A DNA stretch of 64,000 bases, taken from positions 8,890,213 to 8,954,212 of the forward strand of contig CM040093.1 of assembly GCA_022496805.1 (NCBI GenBank). The letters are read 5' to 3'. The notes under the pieces are model-generated. The model had not been told where the DNA came from. It made no database searches and saw only the letters and a program-made list of their open reading frames with translations. Numbering within the stretch: the first letter of the stretch is position 1; each line of letters opens with the position of its first letter. This stretch comes from Pohlia nutans. Taxonomy: Eukaryota; Streptophyta; Bryopsida; Bryales; Mniaceae. Shown here piece by piece: positions 31,298 through 44,400 of the stretch. The translations under genes were made by a program, and so were the position numbers.

Positions 31298-34200
31298 ATG
31301 GCCGTGTCATTATCGCGCGTCGTAGCCATTTCGTTCGTCGCTGACTCGCGCAGAGGGGAATCAAACTGCGTGGCCATGGTCAGGGAATTGTCGCTGCAAC
31401 GGCGTGGGCAGGGTTTTAGTCATGGCGGAAGACTAAGCGCGGCGTGGCGGACTAGGCAGCAATTGAAGCCATGTCCTGTGGTACGGTGATCGTTCATTCT
31501 TGGATTTGATGACCTGCTTCTGTGTATGTTCATTCGAAAATTGGTGTTAATTAGCGAGAAATGATGCGAATTCTCGTTTATTCCGCTATCTGTACCGGCA
31601 CGCAATTGAAGTCCGCGTATATGCATTTGAAAATTGGTGCTAGCGAGCTACATCGTTTGGACGATATGCAGAAATGATGCGAATTCTTCCTTTAGACGCA
31701 CTCGTTTACTCCGTTATCTGTTTAGCCTATATGTGCCTGCTACAATAGACGTATTCGTCGATTGCATACCAGTATAGATAGCTGAATAAACGAGTGCGTC
31801 TCTCATTCGCAGTCAACCAAGAATCATAAAAAAAATCAAACTCCGTGTGCATCATTTCTGCATATCATCCAAATGGCGAAAGTCCCTAACACAAATTTTC
31901 GAATGAACGTACATGGACTGTGTAAACTGGCACGCAATTGACTTCCGCGTATATGCATTCGAAACGTGGCGTTAGCGAGCTACATCGTTGGGATGATATG
32001 CAGAAATCGTACGCATCGTTTTTGTAATTCTTCTTTGAGACGCACTCGATTAGTCAGCTATCTGTACCGGCACGCAATTGACGTCCGTGTATGTTCATTC
32101 GAAAATTGGTGATAGTGAGATGATATGCTGAAAATTGATGATAGTGAGATATTTTATAGTTCTTCTTTGACTGAATGAGAGACGCGCCCGTTTATTCAGG
32201 TTTCTATACCGATACGCAATTGGCGTATATGTCCGTTGTAGCAGGCTCATTTAGGCTAAACCGATCAGGACGAGGTCAATAGTGTTATATCGATTTCACA
32301 ACGGCGGGGGCAGGGGTTTAGTAGTAGCGGATAGAGCGCGGCGTGGTGTAGTAGGCAGCAATTGAAGCGGTGTGCAGCGGTAAGATGATGATGGAGAGGA
32401 TTGCAGTTGTTGCAGATTTATGGATCTAATAACCTGCGATGGTGACCTACTTCATCACCGTCCGTGTATGTTCATTCGAAAATCTGTGTTAGGAACCTTC
32501 GCCATTTGGATGATATGCAGGAATGATGCCCACGGAGTTTGATTTTTTATGATTCTTGTTTGACTGCGAATGAGAGACGCACTCGTTTATTCAGCTATCG
32601 ATACTGGTATGCAATTGACGTATACGTCTATTGTAGCTGGCACATTTTGGCTAAACCGATCAGGTTTTGCACAGTACGTTTACTTGTGAGATCAATATTG
32701 GTTGTATGTTTTATGTCGATTTCATTGTACCTTTCAAGCGTGTAAATAGTGCAATGGTAGGTAGTGACATTGTCGCTCGTGGTCTTAGTTAGTTTTCAGT
32801 ATTATAATCATCTTTTTCCTGAGTAGGAAGACGAGAGCGAGAAAAGCTTCACTCTGAATTGTCTATCTCAACGTTCCCTAGATTCATTGGAAATTTAAGA
32901 TGGCTGGCGGGTAGTGCTGAAGTGAGATTAGTTATACCTACGGTGTTCTGTGCAGCACCCTTTTCAGCTTGAGACCTGCACTACTGTTTAGCTGATTATG
33001 TGTATAGCCCTGCCCGACTTCAGACTACTAGTGTTCTTTAGCTTATGTATGGCATTGTATATATGCGGGCCCTGCTAAATCGTAGCACTAAGTGTGCGGA
33101 AAGGTTTCATTTCAATGTCTCAAAATCATTACTTTCGGATATTAGTGTTTTCCGATCTGCTGAGACCCAGCTTATTCAACGTCGTATAATTAGCAATCAG
33201 GAAACTGGTCAGAAATTGATAGAAACTAATTGCCACAATTTCTGGATCGTGATGCCATTGGACCGCTAGTAGAGTTATTTGGAAGTGAAATCAGAATTTT
33301 GCACGCATATTGATTAGTTAGAAGAAAATTGAAGATGGTTGTACATGAATTTATTTCATCCAATGCGGATGATTAAGGATTCCGATTGAACCGCTGCACA
33401 GATTTCTACCTTAATGGTGTCACAAAGATCGAGGTTACACTTGCTTTGTTAACTTTTTTTATCATTTGATGTTGCTCACAAAATTGTGCTTGTGTTTGGA
33501 AGGTTGCCAGGTTGTTTAACCCCGAGGATTTTAATGCATCGAAGCTGACAGTAAGATTTAGAGGCAATGCCAAAGATATTAAAGCCAAGCCTGTCGAGGA
33601 TCTACTACCTCGCAAGTACACTTTAACACATAGTGATGTCACGGGGGAGCTGCTATTATCAATTGGTCCCTCTTTCAATCGACATCAAGTAAGTGCAATA
33701 ATAAATCGGAATACCCCTCCTGGCTCTAATACAGGTTGCAGGTATAGCAAATATAGTTTCTCCTGTGTAGAGTCAACTCGAGTATGTTATTCAATTCGAG
33801 TGTCACTATATTACCAGCGATGCTTTACAAACTGAGTTGATTTTAGAGATCTTACAAACTTGCACGCTTTTTATTGTATGTGGTATACTTCAGCGACTCG
33901 GGAAGTTTGTGCGAATGGAAGATTGATGTCGATGGATTTTGTTCAGCTGGCAGATTGGTACACACAGCTGATGAGGGATGAAATAGTTGCAGAATGGAGA
34001 GGAAGTGAGCAAATTTCTCTCCATGTTCACTGTCATGTCAGTGGGGGCCACGTTCTACTCGCACCAGCTGCTCTTCGTAATAGAATATTCGAGCGAGAAA
34101 TGCCTCTGGTCAGTGTCCAATTCAAAGTCATTAGGGATTTAATGACTGGTTTTGATGTTGATTTTTTGTCTGAGTCCCGATACCGTGTTTCTTGTCAGTT

Positions 34201-35223
34201 TGTTTCTACAGTAGAGTATTACCGAGTGAGTTTAGGGTGAAAATTCAATAGAACTGGTTAGAACTTAGAACTTGTTGGGACTGGTGGAAACTGGTCGAGA
34301 ATATCAAAGCCACTGCGCTGTTCTAGACGGCGAGTACACCGAGCAGTGGAATCGATGTAGGTGTTCAAGTTATGCACGGATTTTCAGAAAATTACTTGAG
34401 ATATATTTTGTGGTTCGTATATTCAATTAGCAGATTTCTTTGAGATACGAAAGATGATTTGGGTTTGAACATATGTATTCCAAGTTATGCCGTTAATTCG
34501 GCCTGTACAATGCCGTTGACAAATTTCCAAACTTTTTTAATGCCTAGGCCTTTTTTAAATGCAGGTTTTGGAAGCAATTCGGTATGGAGATAAAGACCTT
34601 TTTGCTGAATATCCAGGTGATAGTTTCGATCTTATGCGCAGATTTTCTATGTTTTATATGGTGTGAATTTGCTTAGTTTGCAATTTGTTTCTCAGGGGAG
34701 ATTGCAGAGCGACTAAGCTGTTCGTCATTCTTTGGTTTGATCAAAAGGCTGCGAGAAACACACAGGACCGTGACTACGACCAATAGTCAATACTGTGCCG
34801 TATGATGCTGCACTTGTTCACGATAGCGCATGGTCATATGACTCATCAATGTAGTGATGTTGTGACCTGTTATTTGCTGGATGTTCGTCATTGCAGATTG
34901 TAAAGGTCTTCTGTTAGCGGGGCTGTTATGTGAACAAAATAAGAGCATGCAAGTTGTCACAGAAATGAGTACGTCTCGGCATTCTAACCTTTTTCTTCAA
35001 TTGTGTAGAGCTCCATGCAAGTACTGTGTGGGTGCACTTCCACTCATCCGATCCCGAGTATAATCGGGCAGACTGTTGGGGCCCATTATTCTATGCAACC
35101 AGTCCCACGAGGCGGGTGACAGGCAAATTGGCCCCCTCCTGTGTTTCGGTACCTTTCGCACCCCACACACTGGTAGAAGTAAATGAGGATCCCGCTGAGC
35201 TCTGCTCAGTGATGTCCCCGTAG
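31298..35223 (+). CDS. SGR: STAY-GREEN Mg-dechelatase (chlorophyll breakdown), 5 exons
   Basis: The family removes Mg from chlorophyll a to give pheophytin a, the first committed step of chlorophyll degradation in the plastid. Exons: 31298-31480, 33503-33688, 33947-34108, 34565-34616 and 35009-35223; all are GT-AG and phase-consistent, giving 265 residues (Arabidopsis SGR1 268). Residues 1-60 are rich in Ser, Arg and Ala, as in a transit peptide. Landmarks are ARLFNPEDFNASKL (63-76), LPRKYTLTHSD (96-106), RDEIVAEW (133-140), SLHVHCHVSGGH (147-158), LEAIRYGD and VHFHSSDPEYNRADCWGPL. His104, Asp106 and Asp134 match positions reported as catalytic in bacterial relatives. The Cys-rich C-terminal motif of angiosperm SGR is not evident, which recalls STAY-GREEN-LIKE. 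An in-frame TGA at 31289 fixes the start. Exon 1 is less certain than the rest. Confidence 0.93.
31520..32665. repeat. Tandem and inverted repeats in STAY-GREEN intron 1
   Basis: A unit of roughly 150-200 bp (GTTCATTCGAAAATTGGTG, GGATGATATGCAGAAATGATG, GACGCACTCGTTTATTC, GGCACGCAATTGA) recurs at least four times. One copy, 31715-31920, is inverted relative to 32460-32665, giving a foldback with arms of about 200 bases and a loop of about 540. Direct partial copies lie at 31520-31620, 31955-32110 and 32155-32275. Confidence 0.75.
32299..32490 (+). repeat. Duplicated copy of STAY-GREEN exon 1 end and its donor flank
   Basis: This intronic stretch repeats the 3' part of exon 1 (ACGGCG(T/G)GGGCAGGG, GCGCGGCGTGG, AGGCAGCAATTGAAGC) and continues into the sequence after its donor (ATGGATCTAATAACCTGC versus TTGGATTTGATGACCTGC). 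Several substitutions, including TAG codons, make it non-coding in the exon-1 frame. It is the relic of a local duplication. Confidence 0.75.
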
Positions 35224-35488
35224 AATCCGCTTGCACCTGCTGGTAGTAGAAGGTGTCATTGTAATTTAGATGGTGCTCCGTATTTGACTCATTCTTTTAT
35301 CATTATCAGAGATGTTCTTCCATTGAACTTCAGAGTAGTGTTTGGTGTTGATGGGGGCTCTTCACGCATGTAAGATTGTGTCGCACCATTCTTTAGAAAA
35401 GAAAGATCAAGAAAAGAAGCTTTTTTCCCATTTCAACAAGATGATTGTCTTGTCTCGAATGCATATGGCATACGATCAGGTATGTTTT
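35224..35488. other. Short convergent intergenic gap between STAY-GREEN and dynein
   Basis: The two stop codons face each other with only 265 bases between them. Both 3' untranslated regions and polyadenylation sites must lie here or extend into the neighbouring gene, so overlapping antisense transcript ends are likely. No separate feature was seen. Confidence 0.6.
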
Positions 35489-38400
35489 TTAAACGTCAAG
35501 TTGTGTTAACATTGCTACGCCTCGTTTGACCCAATGAGCTTGAACTCTTGTTGATGGCAATTTAACTTCCATCACGAAATTAGTAGAATGTCCAGTCGTT
35601 GATAAAATACCTCTTCTATCACTGGTCTTATACAGTGGACAGAGATAATGTGGATACACTTTGAATTTCCTGAGCTCCTGAGGAACCATCCATATTATTG
35701 GTACTTGTGAAAAGAGAACTTTGTTAAATGATTCACCCAGCTCATGAGTTTCATAATCATATCTTGCTCCTTCTAGAAAAAGTCCTCTCGTGTAAACTCC
35801 ATCCTCGGGTGGCTCAGTTAGTTCTTCCTGTGATTAAGAGTTTCGTACAACAATTGTTTAATCATCATTTTCTTTTTTTCATATTATTTATGTTTTAATA
35901 TGAATATATAATATTGAATAACATCGTGGCTAATTTAGAGGGCAATGATGGATTTTCAGAAATTAGGATTTATAGGTTGAATTTCTAATGATTTTTTTAA
36001 AAAGAATTGAAAGATATTAAAAGAATTATCAAAGTTTGAACATGGAAATCATATAATAAAATTATGGTTGATCCAAACAAAACTTAATGTAAAGCATGTA
36101 AGAGTTGCAAAAGAATTTTTTTAGAAGACAATGGTCAAATTTCATAAAATAATAAAGTCATCCTATGAATTATGGTATGTTACCTTCTTTTGGCATTTTT
36201 TCGTATCACTTTTCTAAGTTACAATTTTATTTTTTTCCAACTTATACAATTTTGAACGGATGGTAAATTATAAATGCATGAAATTTAACCACATGGAGTT
36301 GTTTTTTTTTTGGGCAAAATTTGGATCTTATCTTTGCAACTACAACTCACAAAAAGGAATAAAAAAAATTCCTTCTTTGGCGGTAAAATGCTTTACCCCT
36401 TTTTGTAGCTTGGAGTTGCAAGGGTGGGACCAAAATTGTAATTTAGATTTTTTTTTAATTAAAAAACAATTTTAAAAATTTTAAAAACAATATCAAAGAT
36501 CAATAGAAATAGGTGGCATTCAACTATGACTTAATATTACCCAAAAAGGATATGAATTGGATAGGAAATTTAAATATACCTTAGAAAAATGAATACAAAG
36601 AGGGACATGCTTATTAGATATTTGTACTATTATAGCTATGCTTTGTTAATCATAAAGTATTAGAATAAATGTAAAGATATATTTTTTAAAATTTATAGAA
36701 AATTGAACATTTATTTACGAGCTTTTTATATATTTTAAAATCATCATATCACTATTTTTAGTCTATTAATATTATCATTTTATACATGATAAAATAAAAT
36801 TTAAAATACATACTGCATTTTCTCGAACTTCAAATTCAAAATCAACAGTATCAATAGGAATTTTATGACTACGCACAAAATTTTGTTTAGCTCCTGTTAA
36901 AAATGATTGAGTAAAAAAGAATGCTGATAACCAATATATTACAGGCATACCATTGGTAACCCATGATTGAAGAAATGTAATGCGGTCTATTAAATCAGAT
37001 ATGTAGCTTGCTAAAGGTTTTCTAGATGGATAAGATTTAGCAGCCCACATAATAGGAACTTGTCCAATAACCAAAGTTCTTCCACATAGCTCAAGTTCAG
37101 CACTCATAACAATTAAACCTTTAACTGCTTTTTGAAGCTCGAGCAAACTACTTCGAATGATTGATAATAGTTTGTTGAATCTTTCAAGTTCCTACAAAAT
37201 CAAAACCATATATAAAAGTACTTTAAATATTGATTTTTCATTTTTTTAAACCAAAAAAAAGTATGTATTTAAACAATTTATAAATAAATAAATTGTTGCC
37301 ATCGATACCCTTCCTTAATCAATTTAATAGAACTTATATGAAAAAATATAAAAATTATGTATTTCAAAAACTATATTGGTATACCATAGTATATAGGTCA
37401 TATATATTTCTCCAAAGAACATCTTTGGAATTTTTCCCTAATCTCTCTCCTCACTTCTATAAAATTCTTGGTCTAGTGTGAAAATCATCTTTCCAGAGCT
37501 TATGTAGTATCTTATTCTAATAAGGTTATTTCACTAAAGAAATATGTAGAAATTTAGAGAAAAAGGAGATAAAAGAGATTCTAAGAAGTTAACAACAAAG
37601 AATTCAAAGTAGTGAAAATTAAATTGTTTGTTTACTACACAAAGATTTCTTCAACAATTTTCTTTAATGCACTTGCCATTTGAGATAAAATTGTACAAGG
37701 TGAGATAAGAATATGGAATCAAATTGATATCAAGTTGCGCAAAAGGGTATCTTTATGACACATAGGGTAATTTTCTACAATTTTTTCATTTTCTAGAAAA
37801 TTAGCCAGTTTTCTATAGGATCGAGAGAACCAACTCTGATACTTATTTATGTATTGGCATCCACGAAGAGTATGTTTTTTCAAGGTCCCTCGTCGCTACC
37901 CTCTAGACAACGAGAGTGACACTAGAACTACATACTCCAATTAGGGTCAAGAATGTTATGTCTTTTTGACAGTGTAAGGTGTATAAAATCCTTATAGAAT
38001 AATTTGAAAACATTTTTACCTGACATAAGACAGTATTCATTGATTGATAATAAGTGACGGGATATTTCATTTGCGCTTGTTCAACGTCAAAATTTGCGGG
38101 TAGTTTGTGTAGAATATCGTGTGACAAATTCTGCATTACTTCTTCTGTTGTCATTGGCCCTGATTTTTTCGCCGCTGCATGCGCTTCTCCTTCATCTCCT
38201 TCCACATGTTCCACTTGAGGTTTCTCTTCGATTTCTTCTGCACCTTCTTCCTCTTCATCGCCTTTCGAATCTTCAATAGTCACTGCAAATTGAAGGGAAG
38301 CTAATAGACGATTCACTTCTGTACTTTCTTTTGTGATATCCGCATTACTATGAAATCCATACACTTCGGGTTGAGGTTGAGATGGTAAGCTTTTGATGAA

Positions 38401-41400
38401 TTCGAGAAAACTATTATAATCACCTATGATTTTATATAAATGCAATATTTTTTGAGCAAAACTTTAAATGTTGAGTATTTTCTATTATTTTCTATTATTA
38501 AATTGGTTGATTTTTCTTGTTAGCAAATTTCAACATCCTAAATAATGCATTGTTTTTATACTTTATACAAAAGTTACAAGGATTCAACATTTTAGTGATA
38601 ACTATCTAAAACCAACACTAAATCAGATGTTTACATGGTGTACATGCTCATAATCAGTATGTATTGGTTGTCTAAGATTTGAAGGTGTTGGTTTTGGGTA
38701 TACAAACCTTATTTTTAATTCAAATCAACAACAATCTATGATAACCATGTATAATAGGATGATATATAGATGAGAACAGATGAAGAGGTTAGAATGGAGA
38801 AGAATATTTAGATGAAAATGATACATAACAAGTGTTGTATGAAAAGTTGTGGATGACAATTTAGGATGAAAATGACCATCTTTTTTAATGAAAATGGGAC
38901 ATTGAATGAACATGTTTAAAATCAAATTGTAAAAAACCAAAGGTTAAATTATTTCCTTCGAACTTTAAATGGATATTGTAAATATTTTAGATTTTTTGAC
39001 AATGATATTAGGGGAGACACTAGGCATAATTTTAGAAAGTACGTGAGATCAAAACTAGGATACTTTTTATTTGTTGGAGATAAAATTTAGAATTTCTTTT
39101 TATTTACTTCAAGGTATTTGAAATATGCAAACCCCATTTATAAGTAATAGGGGCTAATTATATTACCTCAATTTATGAAAACAATATATATAAATAAGGG
39201 TTTAACATAAGTTGAAGGAAGAAATAATTTATTTAGTATAAATTCCAAATATTTAGATAAATAGACCCTGACTAATAATTTAGACAAATTAGGGTGGTGA
39301 AAATTCCAGACATTTAGATAAATAGCCCCCAAACTAATTCATAGTGTTCGCATGTGTATTCACCTTTCATAGAGTAGTGTCTCCCCAAGCAATGATAAAT
39401 TCTTGAAGAGAAATTGGAAATTTGATCCCATCAAAATGATCAAATTTGATAAATAAATATGGTAAAATAAACTATTGATGTTAACATGATTTTAATGATT
39501 AAATATCAAAAAAACTATGATTAATGGAATCCCAATTTTATCTTTAAATTTATTTATTTATTAAATTAAATGGACGATTGTTACAAAACTATGTCACTAC
39601 CTTATTACAATAATGCACTTTTTTATATAAATTGAAAAAAAAAAGTGTTTTTTATGTTATAGTTTTTATATCTAATATTCTATGAATGGAACTATTCCAA
39701 GAATATAAAATAATATCAATTTAATCAAACATTTAGTACCCTACAATGATGATAATTTGACAAAGAATAATTGTTCTTTAGTGTTGAAGCTAATTAAAAC
39801 TAGATTGGTTGTTAAACTTGGAGAATCTTAAAGACATTTAAAATCTAATTTCTGATAGACGTGTGTTGTATTTAGCATCATCCTATGATAAAGAAAAATC
39901 TAAAATGAATTTAAAATTTGAGATATTATTATAATTAAAAAATTAGTATATAAATAATAAATGATAGAAGTAATTAAAATACCTTAGACATATTCATCTT
40001 GCTATTGAGTACCTATACACAATTTATTGTCCTATCATGTCAAATAATACATTATAAACCATATATTTTCACAAATTAATTGGAATGAACAATAAAACCA
40101 CGTGATTTGTTTTTACCATCAGGCGGAGCTCGAAACATTCCACTCTCAGAGAAAGAAAAATCATCTTTATTGATTTCATCACAATAATATGCCGCAAGTA
40201 TTGTTACAAGGGTGCGACGATCATGATCATCTGTTACTCGTCCTCCATAATTGCATTCTCCAGTGAGGTAATTTAGTGCTTTGAATGGCACCTATTGTGG
40301 CAAACAATGCATTCATATTTATATGTTGTAATTGACTTTGGATGCTTATACATACAAATAATATACAAAGTTTTAATTTTATAAATTTTATATCAAAATG
40401 CACAAATATTCCTTCTTTCTAATTAAAGTTTGAGTAAAAAATATTTACAAAGTCAGGATATTCATCCAAAAACATTCTTAGTTGTCGTACACTAATCCTC
40501 AAATCCGATTCATTGAATTCATACGGAATATTCCAACCTAATGGACCAAATTTCCTTCGTTCCTATTTTCAAACATGAAATTTTGGTACTTTGGGTCTCA
40601 AAAACATTAATATTTTTATAATACAATAGTAGTGGATAAAGATGTTTTCAACATTATAAAGTCAAAACATAAGTAGTATTTGCTCTTCATATCTTTTAAG
40701 TAAAAATTAGGTTTAACTTTAATTTTAAAATCAAGTGTTAAAGATAATTTTTAATGTATATATTAAACATAGCATTTTTTCTATAAATTAGAATAATCTA
40801 ATAGAATACATAAAATATAATTCATAATTTTTAAGAGAACTCAATTTAAATTGAAATAAAATCTTACTTGTACAAAAGCATGGAAAAAACAAAGTCCATA
40901 TAGCATGCGTCTCCATACTTTGCCTTTGGTACAACCCTCAAAAAATTCAGTATCGGAGATGGGATACATCAAATAACTTCCAGTCATATTAGCTTTCAAT
41001 CCATTTGGAGGTTCATTAGTCATTTTCACTGCATTTTGTAGCACAACGACCGGAAAATGTTCGGATGGATAGCTTGTTAACCATAACCTGAAATTATCAT
41101 GGACTTTCTCTATGCTTGTTAATTCTTGTTCCCAATATTTTTCAAACGTTGGCATCCATGATATTGCAAGATGGCAGTTTTGCAAAGCAACCCACGATCC
41201 ATCAACTGTAGCTTCTTTCAAAATGGCTGTAGCCACAGGTCCTTGGCCTTGTCCCAAGGAAACAGTTTGCAATTTTGCACCATTGTCTGCTGCTAGTTTT
41301 AATAATGCTGACATGGGATCCGACCCGGGAGACAAAATGAAGACCAAAGGAACTGTGCTTCCTGAATCTTTGTAACACACTTCCAAATTTAAAGGCAATG

Positions 41401-44400
41401 GTTCTACAAAGCGTTGTCCTATACTAGCAGCAACATAATTTGTGACTGCTAGTACAATCTGTTCAAATATTGTATGATTTATTTATTTTTAAATGCGAAA
41501 TTTTAGTTTAGTTTAGTTTATAATTTATATTTATAAGAAATATATCTAGTTATAAAAATTATGTGTTATAAAAAAACCCATTTTGCAAAATTTCTACATT
41601 TGATAAAAATGCTCAAAATATCCTTGTATTTAGTATTCATAATTTGTAAATTTGATATAGGACAATATTTTTTTGTTTTTGAAAATAATCATTTAAACTA
41701 CTATGAATATCCTAAAAACTTAAATATATTAAAAATTTTATAAGCATCTTACTTGTTGCATATACTATAGATTATTATGAATTTTGTCACTAATTAATTT
41801 TAACTAAAAAAATTGTAAAATTCCACCCTTGGGCATTTAAACTTACATTCCACTTCATTCTAACTGCATATTTTTGTATAATTAGTGTGGACGAAGATAA
41901 TTATGATAAGATACTTTTACCTTTTGTCATAAGTTGGTATTAATAATACAAGTTATGTTTATATATATATATATATATATATATAAATTGTAACATTATT
42001 TATATTGTTCTTTTACAATGAAGTTTACAAACCTTATCGGGTCGTATGCATCGTAATAGAACTACTTTTTGAAAAATAGTTAAGCTTTCGTCCCATGGTT
42101 CAGGCCATTTTTCCAACTATATATAGTAAAAAATACATATGTATATGTTTTAATTTGATTTTTTTATAAATTTATCAGTTTGTTAAAATAAGTACATATT
42201 ATGTATGAACTACTTAATATTAACTAAATACTATATACTCTATGAATTTACAAAGTTTGGAGTATCCATTATGGTATCATATGATTTATACCTGAGGCGA
42301 TGGACTATCAAAGATTATTCTCCATTTATCTCGATTAGGTTCAATTCCAAGATATAGATCTTTAAAGTCTTTATACTAGATCATATTATCCATTTTCAAA
42401 GATTACAAAATTTATAAACACGTTTAATTTTTCAAACAAATATTTATTAATATATGTTTAATATCAATGTTAGTTTTATAATTTTAATTAATTCCAATAT
42501 TATTAATATTTTATACATTACATTATTAGAAATGTATTTAAATTTTAGTACAATGTAAATATTAGAATAGATCAATACTTGTGTAAATAATTTATTAACT
42601 CAAATTTATTTATACTAAATTCTATCTCTATTAAGTGGTTTTGTTTTTGAATAGGAAACTATTTATAATTGGTTTATACTATTGGGATGAATAAATAAAT
42701 AAAAACTATCCAAATGTAAGGAATTATTTTTTAATTTTATCATTATCTTGTAAGTCAATTACATCCAATATTATCTTGAAGATCGTACTAAGTAAAAGCT
42801 CAATTTTTGTTATGAAAAAACAAACTACTTGTTTGTAATCACCTATAATAAAGTAGATTTTTTATTTTCAATCTTTTAAAATAAAATAAATTCATTTGAA
42901 GTTTGTTGCAATATCTTTTTATTAAGAATTAAATATTTATTTTAAAAAAATTAAATTTTGCATAATTCTTTGTATTTTACCTTAGAAATACGAAAAAATT
43001 CTCCCCACATCTTCTCTGTAAGCCAAGGTATATCAGGTTTTGGTGGCTCTGCTTCAAGAACTATACCTCCAGTCATTAGAAAACGAAACTGCAAAAATCA
43101 CATCATTATTAATACTTACATCGAATAACAATCTAAACCAGAAATTGAAAAATGAATGTACTATTACAAGTATCACCCTAGGTATCACCCATAACATTCT
43201 AGAGTTTTATAGTTGTTTTCAAGCTACAATGTACAAAATGGTCTAAATTCAAAAAAATTGTGAATGTAGGTAAATGTTGTACGAAATGCTAGACTGTAAC
43301 GAGAATGTGATGTTTTATAACAATTTATTCTATGAAATTTTTGTATAGATTCTATTTTGAACTCAAAAGACATTCCAATTATATTTTTTTAGTAATAAAA
43401 AAAATTGATCAATGTAAGTTGACCTATTTTTTTGAAAAATAATTTTAATTTTTTAAAAACAGACATTAGAATATGGTCCGAGTTCAAAAGAACTTGCTAC
43501 AAAAAAAAATTATGAAGCAAAACTTTATGGAACATTGTTTGTCGATCACATTCATCCATAAATGTATAAATACAATCTTCAGATAGGAAGTATTAAACTT
43601 ATTTTAAAATAACTATTAAAATAGTAGGCTTTTAATAGTCAACATAGCCTAGATACTATGGTATATTTTATTTTACAAAACCTTGTAATTAATTAATTTT
43701 TTACATGGTTATTAAGACATAATTTTTTTACAAACTTGGACATTGGATACAAACTTTGCTATAAATGAAACTAAAGATTTTATGAAAAAGGCATGGAAAT
43801 AAAGATTTTCATTTAGAACTTCTGAAAAGTCTAAAATATTTATTTCAAAAGAGATTCAATTGATGCTATTCAACACTTTGATTAATTTGACTTGTATTTA
43901 GTTTTATTCTAAGTTTCTATTTCTTCATTTGTATTCATTGTTTGTCTTTGAAGGTGGTAGTCCATAACTCTCTATGTTGTATACATGATATTTTGGTGGT
44001 TTGAATTTATTCTAATAATTTCATCAATAGAGCCCCCAAAGGACCAAAGATTCATGACAAATTTAATTGACCGTATTGTAAAAACATAACTCAAACAGAA
44101 CCAATAATTATATCATGGGAGTCAACAAAGAACATTGCATGTGTTGATTAAAAAAAACAATTCAATTTGAACAAAAAGAATCCCACATATATAGACACAT
44201 GTTAATTAACAGGGTAATTAAATGAGGCTATCACATAATTGGAATATTTGGGATATGTTCTAGAAAATTTACCTCCAATGAATAAAACACACCCTATATT
44301 TTAATATACCATGCTTACTAAATTTCCTAAATGACCCCCCGGAGTTTAGATGTATTGATTCATTTTCTTGGAAATTCCTACAGTCTTTGTATGACACATG

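Noticed and set aside
31096..31377. Minus-strand frame over STAY-GREEN exon 1 and its leader
   Set aside because: GC-rich antisense shadow. The plus-strand frame splices in phase to the STAY-GREEN body.
34621..34795. Open stretch after STAY-GREEN exon 4 that could extend the exon
   Set aside because: Splicing from 34616 to 35009 restores the family sequence YPELHASTVWVHFHS; read-through does not.
38094..38279. Plus-strand Leu-rich frame resembling a membrane segment
   Set aside because: It is the antisense of the acidic insert in dynein exon 26.
40085..40116. Longer version of dynein exon 25 ending at CACGTG|GTTTTA
   Set aside because: The donor G|GTAAAA at 40117/40116 is stronger and gives PPDGDYNSF, closer to other dyneins.
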